Shown here in pieces: positions 59,360 to 64,000 of a stretch of DNA of 64,000 nucleotides. A program made the translations under genes and the position numbers. This DNA comes from Lentisphaeria bacterium. GTDB lineage: Bacteria; Verrucomicrobiota; Lentisphaeria; Victivallales; Victivallaceae. Position 1 is the first letter of the stretch; every line of letters begins with the position of its first letter. The notes under the pieces were generated by a model. The model ran no database searches. It had not been told where the DNA came from and saw nothing but the letters and a program-made list of their open reading frames with translations. The stretch is taken from positions 1-64,000 of the forward strand of contig CAAGDG010000058.1 of NCBI GenBank assembly GCA_900768515.1, given 5' to 3'.

Positions 59360-60862
59360 ATGGAACAGTTATCCCGCAAACTTCTGCCTTCGATCCACAC
59401 CGCCGGTCTGGAAATCGGTCCGCGCGAGGAGTACCCGGTCAAGGTCATGCAGTTCGGCGAAGGCAACTTCCTGCGCGCCTTCATCGACTGGATGATCGAC
59501 AAATCCAACGAGGCGGGCAAATTCGGCGGCATGGTCCAGCTGGTCCAGCCGCTGCCGCAGGGGATGGCCGACTTCATCAACCGCCAGGACGGTCTCTACA
59601 CGCTGATCCTGCGCGGAATGGAGAACGGCAGGGCCGCCGAATACAAGCGGATCATCACCTGCGTCAAGGGATGCCTCAAAACCGACTCCGAATGGCAGAA
59701 GGTGGTCGAATGCGCCTGCCTCCCCTCCCTGGAGGTGGTTTTCTCGAACACCACGGAAGCCGGCATCGAATACAAGCCGGAAGCCTATGAACCCGGCAAG
59801 ACCCCGGTCACCTATCCGGCCAAACTGACGAGCCTGCTCTTTGAGCGGTTCAAATCCGGTGCGAAGGGGCTGCTCTTCGTCCCCTGCGAACTGATCGACA
59901 AGAACGGCGCCAAACTGCGTGAATGCATCCTCAAATACGCGGCGGACTGGAAGCTCGGCGAGGCGTTCGAATCCTATGTCAAGAACGACTGCGCCTTCCT
60001 GAACACCCTGGTCGACCGGATCGTCGCCGGCTATCCCCGCGCCGAGGCCGCCGCCTACTGCGAAAAGCTCGGCTATCAGGACAACCTCCTGGACTGTGGC
60101 GAAATCTTCCACCTCTTCGTGATCGAAGGCGATGAGAAGTACCGGAAGGTGCTCCCGTTCGCCGAAGCCGGACTCCATGTGGTCTGGACCGCCAACCAGA
60201 CCCCCTACCGGAGCCGCAAGGTCCGCTTCCTGAACGGCGGTCACACTTCGAGCGTGCTCGGCGCTTATCTGGCCGGATTCGATTTCGTCGACCAGATGAC
60301 CGGCGATGCGCTGTTCGGCAAGTACCTGCGCACTGCGCTGTTCGAAGAGGTCTTCCCGACCGTCCAGCTTCCCGATGATGAGAAGAAGGCGTTTGCGGAG
60401 TCGATCATCGACCGCTTCCTGAACCCCTTCGCCAACCACCAGCTCATCTCGATTTCGCTGAACTCGATCTCGAAGTGGCAGGTCCGCGTGCTCCCCTCGC
60501 TGCTCGACTACCAGAAGGAGTCCGGACGGCTGCCGAAGGTGCTCACCTTCTCGCTGGCCGCACTGCTCGCCTTCTACCGCGGCAGCCGCGACGCCGAAGG
60601 GAACTGGTCGGGCAAGCGCGCCAAGGGCGCCTATCCGATCAAGGACGACGACGCGAAAATCGCCTTCATCAATGAATGCTATGCCGAACTGGACAAGACC
60701 GGCGACTACGACGCCTTCGCCAAAGCGGTGCTCGGACGCGCGGACTTCTGGGGAATGGACCTCAACACGGTTCCGGGCCTCGCCGCGGCCACCGCCGCCA
60801 ACCTCCGGAAAATCCAAACCGCCGGCATCGTCAAGGCGGTCGAAGAACTGCTGGAGGCGTAA
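59360..60862 (+). CDS. uxaB: Tagaturonate reductase (altronate oxidoreductase)
   Basis: This 500-residue NAD-dependent enzyme reduces tagaturonate to altronate in galacturonate catabolism. Visible features: nucleotide-binding start VMQFGEGNFLRAFIDWMIDK (about 28-47), PCELIDKNGAKLRECILKYA (about 176-195), KVRFLNGGHTSSVLGAYLAG (about 288-307) and the C-terminal helical domain. The start at 59360 has GGAG six bases upstream; an ATG at 59348 is an alternative. UxaA starts 1 bp after its stop with the ribosome site inside its end (GGAGG), so the two are coupled. Fructuronate/mannonate enzymes are related, but the fusion of motifs and the UxaA partner favour UxaB. Confidence 0.9.
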   Translation: MEQLSRKLLPSIHTAGLEIGPREEYPVKVMQFGEGNFLRAFIDWMIDKSNEAGKFGGMVQLVQPLPQGMADFINRQDGLYTLILRGMENGRAAEYKRIITCVKGCLKTDSEWQKVVECACLPSLEVVFSNTTEAGIEYKPEAYEPGKTPVTYPAKLTSLLFERFKSGAKGLLFVPCELIDKNGAKLRECILKYAADWKLGEAFESYVKNDCAFLNTLVDRIVAGYPRAEAAAYCEKLGYQDNLLDCGEIFHLFVIEGDEKYRKVLPFAEAGLHVVWTANQTPYRSRKVRFLNGGHTSSVLGAYLAGFDFVDQMTGDALFGKYLRTALFEEVFPTVQLPDDEKKAFAESIIDRFLNPFANHQLISISLNSISKWQVRVLPSLLDYQKESGRLPKVLTFSLAALLAFYRGSRDAEGNWSGKRAKGAYPIKDDDAKIAFINECYAELDKTGDYDAFAKAVLGRADFWGMDLNTVPGLAAATAANLRKIQTAGIVKAVEELLEA

Positions 60863-60863
60863 G

Positions 60864-62366
60864 ATGAACGAAGCTCCCCGCTACATCCGGATCGGACGCT
60901 CCGACAACGTCGCGGTCGCGCTGACCGACCTTCCCGCCGGCGAAACTATCCGGATCGGGGAGCTGGAGGTCAAGCTTCGCAATGCGATCGGACGCGGCCA
61001 CAAGTTCGCGCTGACCGCGATTCCAGCCGGATCGCCGGTCATCAAATATGACATGCCGATCGGCGAGGCGACCAGTGACATCGAACCGGGCTCCTTCGTC
61101 CACACCCACAACATCAAGACCCGACTCTCGGGCCAGCTCGAATACACCTATGAACCGGTTCCGGCGACCTCGCTGCCGAAGGTGGAAGGCAGAACCTTCC
61201 GCGGCTACCGCCGGGCGGACGGAACCGTCGGAATCCGCAACGATCTCTGGATCATTCCGACCGTCGGGTGCGTGAACAAGCTCGCCGAAAACCTGGCGAA
61301 AGAGTTCTCGAAACGCCTTCCCGACGGCGACGTGCGGCGGGTTCTGGCCTTTCCCCACCCCTACGGCTGTTCGCAGCTCGGCGACGACCACGCCACCACC
61401 GCCAACATGCTGGCGTCGCTGGTCCGGCATCCGAATGCCGGCGGCGTCCTGGTGGTCGCGCTCGGATGCGAGAACAACACGCTGGAAAGTTTCCGGGAAC
61501 GGCTCGGCAGCTTCGACGAGTCGCGGGTGCGGTTCCTGAAAGCGCAGGAGGACGGCGGAGAGTTTGAGAAGGGACTGGCGCTTCTGGAGGAACTGCGCGA
61601 ACAGGCTGCGCGCCAGAAACGGGTCGAAATCCCCGCGTCGGAACTCAAAGTCGGCCTCAAATGCGGCGGCTCCGACGGGCTTTCCGGGATCACCGCCAAT
61701 CCGCTGATCGGCCGTTTCTCCGATTTGCTGGTCGCGGCGGGCGGCACCACGGTGCTGACCGAGGTTCCTGAGATGTTCGGCGCCGAAACGCTGCTGATGA
61801 ACCGCTGCGTCGACCGCAAGGTCTTCGACGAATGCGTGAAGATGATCAACGGGTTCAAAGAGTACTTCCTGCGCCACAACCAGGTGGTCTACGAGAACCC
61901 CTCCCCCGGCAACAAGGCCGGCGGAATCTCGACGCTGGAGGAGAAGTCGCTCGGCTGTACCCAGAAGGGCGGCACCAGCCAGGTCACCGACGTGCTCCAC
62001 TACGGGGAGCAGCTCCGCACGCCGGGACTGAATCTGCTGACCGGTCCCGGAAACGACATGGTGGCGACCACGGTGCTGGCCGCGGCCGGCGCCCAGCTGG
62101 TGCTCTTCAGCACCGGGCGGGGGACGCCGTTCGGCGGACCGGTCCCGACCGTCAAGATTGCGACCAACAGCGAACTGGCCGAGCGCAAGCCGAACTGGAT
62201 CGACTTCAACGCCGGGAAACTGGTCAAAGGGGGAACCGACCTCGAAACCCTCGGGGCGGAACTCTTTGAATATGTTCTCAAACTCGCCTCGGGCGAGGTC
62301 GAGGCGCGCAACGAAACCTACGGTTATCAGGAGATCGCCATTTTCAAGGACGGCGTCACTTTATAA
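60864..62366 (+). CDS. uxaA: Altronate dehydratase
   Basis: This 500-residue enzyme dehydrates altronate to 2-keto-3-deoxygluconate. The N-terminal SAF domain (about 1-90; IGRGHKFALTAIPAGSPVIK) and the large catalytic domain are fused as in E. coli UxaA. Conserved parts include FPHPYGCSQLGDDHATT (cysteine and histidine near the metal), GLKCGGSDGLSGITANP and LTGPGNDMVATTVLAAAG. The length is as expected. Together with UxaB it carries out two steps of the Ashwell pathway. UxaC, KdgK and KdgA are not in this window and must be elsewhere. The next gene starts 29 bp later. Confidence 0.92.
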   Translation: MNEAPRYIRIGRSDNVAVALTDLPAGETIRIGELEVKLRNAIGRGHKFALTAIPAGSPVIKYDMPIGEATSDIEPGSFVHTHNIKTRLSGQLEYTYEPVPATSLPKVEGRTFRGYRRADGTVGIRNDLWIIPTVGCVNKLAENLAKEFSKRLPDGDVRRVLAFPHPYGCSQLGDDHATTANMLASLVRHPNAGGVLVVALGCENNTLESFRERLGSFDESRVRFLKAQEDGGEFEKGLALLEELREQAARQKRVEIPASELKVGLKCGGSDGLSGITANPLIGRFSDLLVAAGGTTVLTEVPEMFGAETLLMNRCVDRKVFDECVKMINGFKEYFLRHNQVVYENPSPGNKAGGISTLEEKSLGCTQKGGTSQVTDVLHYGEQLRTPGLNLLTGPGNDMVATTVLAAAGAQLVLFSTGRGTPFGGPVPTVKIATNSELAERKPNWIDFNAGKLVKGGTDLETLGAELFEYVLKLASGEVEARNETYGYQEIAIFKDGVTL

Positions 62367-62395
62367 CAGATCCTTCAACCAGGAGAACCGGAAAC

Positions 62396-64000
62396 ATGAA
62401 GCTCCTTCGAATCGCATTGATCACTCTCTGCCTTTCGGCGGGGCTTCCTTTTGTCGGAACGGCGGCCCGTCCGGAACGCTACCCGGAAATCCGGGTGAAG
62501 TCCTCCGAAGTCAAAATGAGGCTCAAGCGCATGAACCGCAAGCATCCCCGTCTCTTCGTCGGCCGGGAGGGATTCGCGGCCCTGGACCGCGTCCGCCGTT
62601 TTCCCGAAGGCCGCGCACTGGCGGAAAAGGTGATCAGCGACGCGGAAACCCTGTTGAAAGAACCGGTGAAAACCCGGCAGATGGAGGGCCGGCGGCTGCT
62701 CTCCGTGAGCCGGGCCGTCCTGTTCCGGGTGACTACGCTTTCGGCGGCGTTTCACCTGACCAACCGGGGAAAGTTTGCTAAGCGCGCCATCCGGGAGATG
62801 CTGGCCGCCGCCGAATTCAGCGACTGGAATCCCTCACACTTCCTCGACGTCGGTGAGATGACATTGGCACTGGCGATCGGATACGACTGGCTTTACGATC
62901 AGCTCACCGAAAAAGAGCGCGAAACCATCGCGGAGGCGATCATTGAAAAGGGGTTGAAACCCTCCTTCCGGGGAAAGCAGTTCTGGATCTCCGGTACCAA
63001 CAACTGGAATCAGGTCTGCCACGCCGGCATGGCCGCCGGTGCGCTGGCGGTCTATCGAGAGGAGCCCGATCTGGCGGAGCAGGTGATCGAACGGGCGGTC
63101 AACAACCTGCCGAAAGCGATGAAGAGCGGATACTATCCGAACGGAGCTTATCCGGAAGGACCGATGTACTGGGGGTACGGAACCGATTTCAACGTGGTGC
63201 TGCTGGCGATGTTCGACGCCGCATTCGGGCAGGACTTCGGGCTTTCCGCCCTGCCCGGCTTCGACAAGACCGGAGATTTCATCCTGGCAACCTGCGGACC
63301 GACCGGAAAACTCTTCTGCTACGCCGACTGCACCGAACGCGGCAGCATCTCCTTCGCCACGATCTGGCTTGCGCACAAATTCCGGCGGCCGGGGTGGATA
63401 GGCCCCCAGCAGCAGCAGGCCCTGCGGGAACACTGTGAGCGACGTCCCGCCCGGCTCGGCGGCGACGGGAACCGGCTGCTTCCCCTGGCGCTGCTCTATC
63501 TCGATCCGCCGGCGGAAACAACCCGGCAGCCGCTCAGCTACTTCAGCGGCGAAGGCGCCGCGGTTCCGATTGCGACGTTCCGGAGCGGCTGGGATCCGGA
63601 CGCAAGCTATCTGGCAATCAAAGGCGGTTCCCCCTCCGCCTCGCACGGACACATGGATGCCGGATCTTTCATCTTCGAATCCGACCAGGTCCGCTGGGCG
63701 GTCGACCTCGGCATGGAGAACTACACCCGGGTCGAGGCGCTGAAGGACAAACTGAACATCAACCTCTGGGACGGGGCGCAGGAGGGGGGACGCTGGAAAC
63801 TTTTCCGGCTCGGCCCGCAGAGTCACAACATTCTGAGAATCGGAAACGAACTCCAGCTGGTCGACGGGAACGCGGAGATTTCCGATGTCTCCGCCTCGGG
63901 CGCCGTCATGGATCTGACGCCGCTCTACAAAAACTCCGCCTCTTCGGTCATCCGCAGTTTCCAGCTGCTTCCTTCCCGGGAAGTGGTGATCGAAGACCGG
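62396..64000 (+). CDS. Heparinase II/III-like polysaccharide lyase, partial (runs off window)
   Basis: This reading frame has 535 codons with no stop before the window end. A signal peptide (MKLLRIALITLCLSAGLPFV) is followed by an alpha/alpha-toroid (LAIGYDWLYDQLTEKERETI, FWISGTNNWNQVCHAGMAAG) and the start of the heparinase II/III-like beta domain with SASHGHMDAGSFIFESD (about 410-426), whose HGHMDAG histidine is catalytic in relatives. These lyases cleave uronic-acid polysaccharides by beta-elimination, giving unsaturated uronates. AGGAG precedes the ATG. It probably belongs to the uronate operon and supplies the substrates that UxaB/UxaA degrade. The exact PL family (12, 15, 17 or 21) cannot be set without the rest of the gene. 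Confidence 0.85.
   Translation, partial: MKLLRIALITLCLSAGLPFVGTAARPERYPEIRVKSSEVKMRLKRMNRKHPRLFVGREGFAALDRVRRFPEGRALAEKVISDAETLLKEPVKTRQMEGRRLLSVSRAVLFRVTTLSAAFHLTNRGKFAKRAIREMLAAAEFSDWNPSHFLDVGEMTLALAIGYDWLYDQLTEKERETIAEAIIEKGLKPSFRGKQFWISGTNNWNQVCHAGMAAGALAVYREEPDLAEQVIERAVNNLPKAMKSGYYPNGAYPEGPMYWGYGTDFNVVLLAMFDAAFGQDFGLSALPGFDKTGDFILATCGPTGKLFCYADCTERGSISFATIWLAHKFRRPGWIGPQQQQALREHCERRPARLGGDGNRLLPLALLYLDPPAETTRQPLSYFSGEGAAVPIATFRSGWDPDASYLAIKGGSPSASHGHMDAGSFIFESDQVRWAVDLGMENYTRVEALKDKLNINLWDGAQEGGRWKLFRLGPQSHNILRIGNELQLVDGNAEISDVSASGAVMDLTPLYKNSASSVIRSFQLLPSREVVIEDR

Noticed and set aside
1..64000. tRNA, rRNA, prophage, integrase or plasmid genes
   Set aside because: None was recognised; intergenic gaps are short and explained by promoters, terminators or the small RNAs.

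Overview
The window is GC-rich, densely coded bacterial DNA. It most likely comes from a Lentisphaerota (Victivallis-like) gut or polysaccharide-degrading bacterium. The grounds are three pseudopilins with the [12 protein letters not shown] leader and H-X9-11-D(G/T)H tails, four ~1100-residue secreted glycoside-hydrolase-like paralogues, AraC and GntR/LacI sugar regulators, a GGGtGRT protein next to a NifU-like scaffold, and a fused glycogen debranching enzyme. The assignment rests on gene content only; there is no rRNA or tRNA gene here.

Layout. 1-9.7 kb (minus strand): two tandem giant GH paralogues and a sugar-phosphate isomerase/epimerase, preceded by a pseudopilin and an AraR-like GntR/LacI regulator that appears frameshifted. 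10-15.6 kb (minus): a five-gene run of two phosphohexomutase-fold proteins (one lacking catalytic residues), a HAD phosphatase, a PHP phosphoesterase and an aldo/keto reductase. 15.8-21.1 kb (plus): NifU-like scaffold + GGGtGRT, then recX, a two-component system and a small secreted repeat protein. 21.1-21.6 kb: two tandem non-coding elements, each with the same 31-bp palindrome, a -10 box, a GAAA-capped hairpin, a C-rich segment and a strong terminator. I read these as a pair of related small RNAs.

21.6-34.4 kb: a GH10 xylanase, two pseudopilins, a third giant GH paralogue, an AraC regulator, an ADP-ribosylglycohydrolase with an in-frame TGA, and a fourth, diverged GH paralogue. 34.7-43.7 kb: a CstA-type transporter, the dapA-ybaK-WW-repeat lipoprotein-phosphatase run, a small lipoprotein and the Prc protease. 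43.9-52.1 kb: a fused GH13-GH133 glycogen debranching enzyme, a D-aminoacylase-type amidohydrolase and two tandem envelope proteins of unknown function. 52.3-64 kb: a carbohydrate ABC transporter divergent from a DUF1846, CE15-like esterase, UxaB, UxaA and heparinase II/III-like cluster. This is a coherent uronate-polysaccharide utilisation locus.

Promoters are readable in many gaps as TTGxxx-16/17-TATAxT boxes, and most transcription units end in clear intrinsic terminators. Most genes have an AGGAGG-type ribosome binding site, which was used to choose starts. The best leads are the tandem small RNAs, the pseudo-phosphohexomutase, the four-member GH family linked to pseudopilins, the TGA-interrupted ADP-ribosylglycohydrolase and the WW-repeat lipoprotein.
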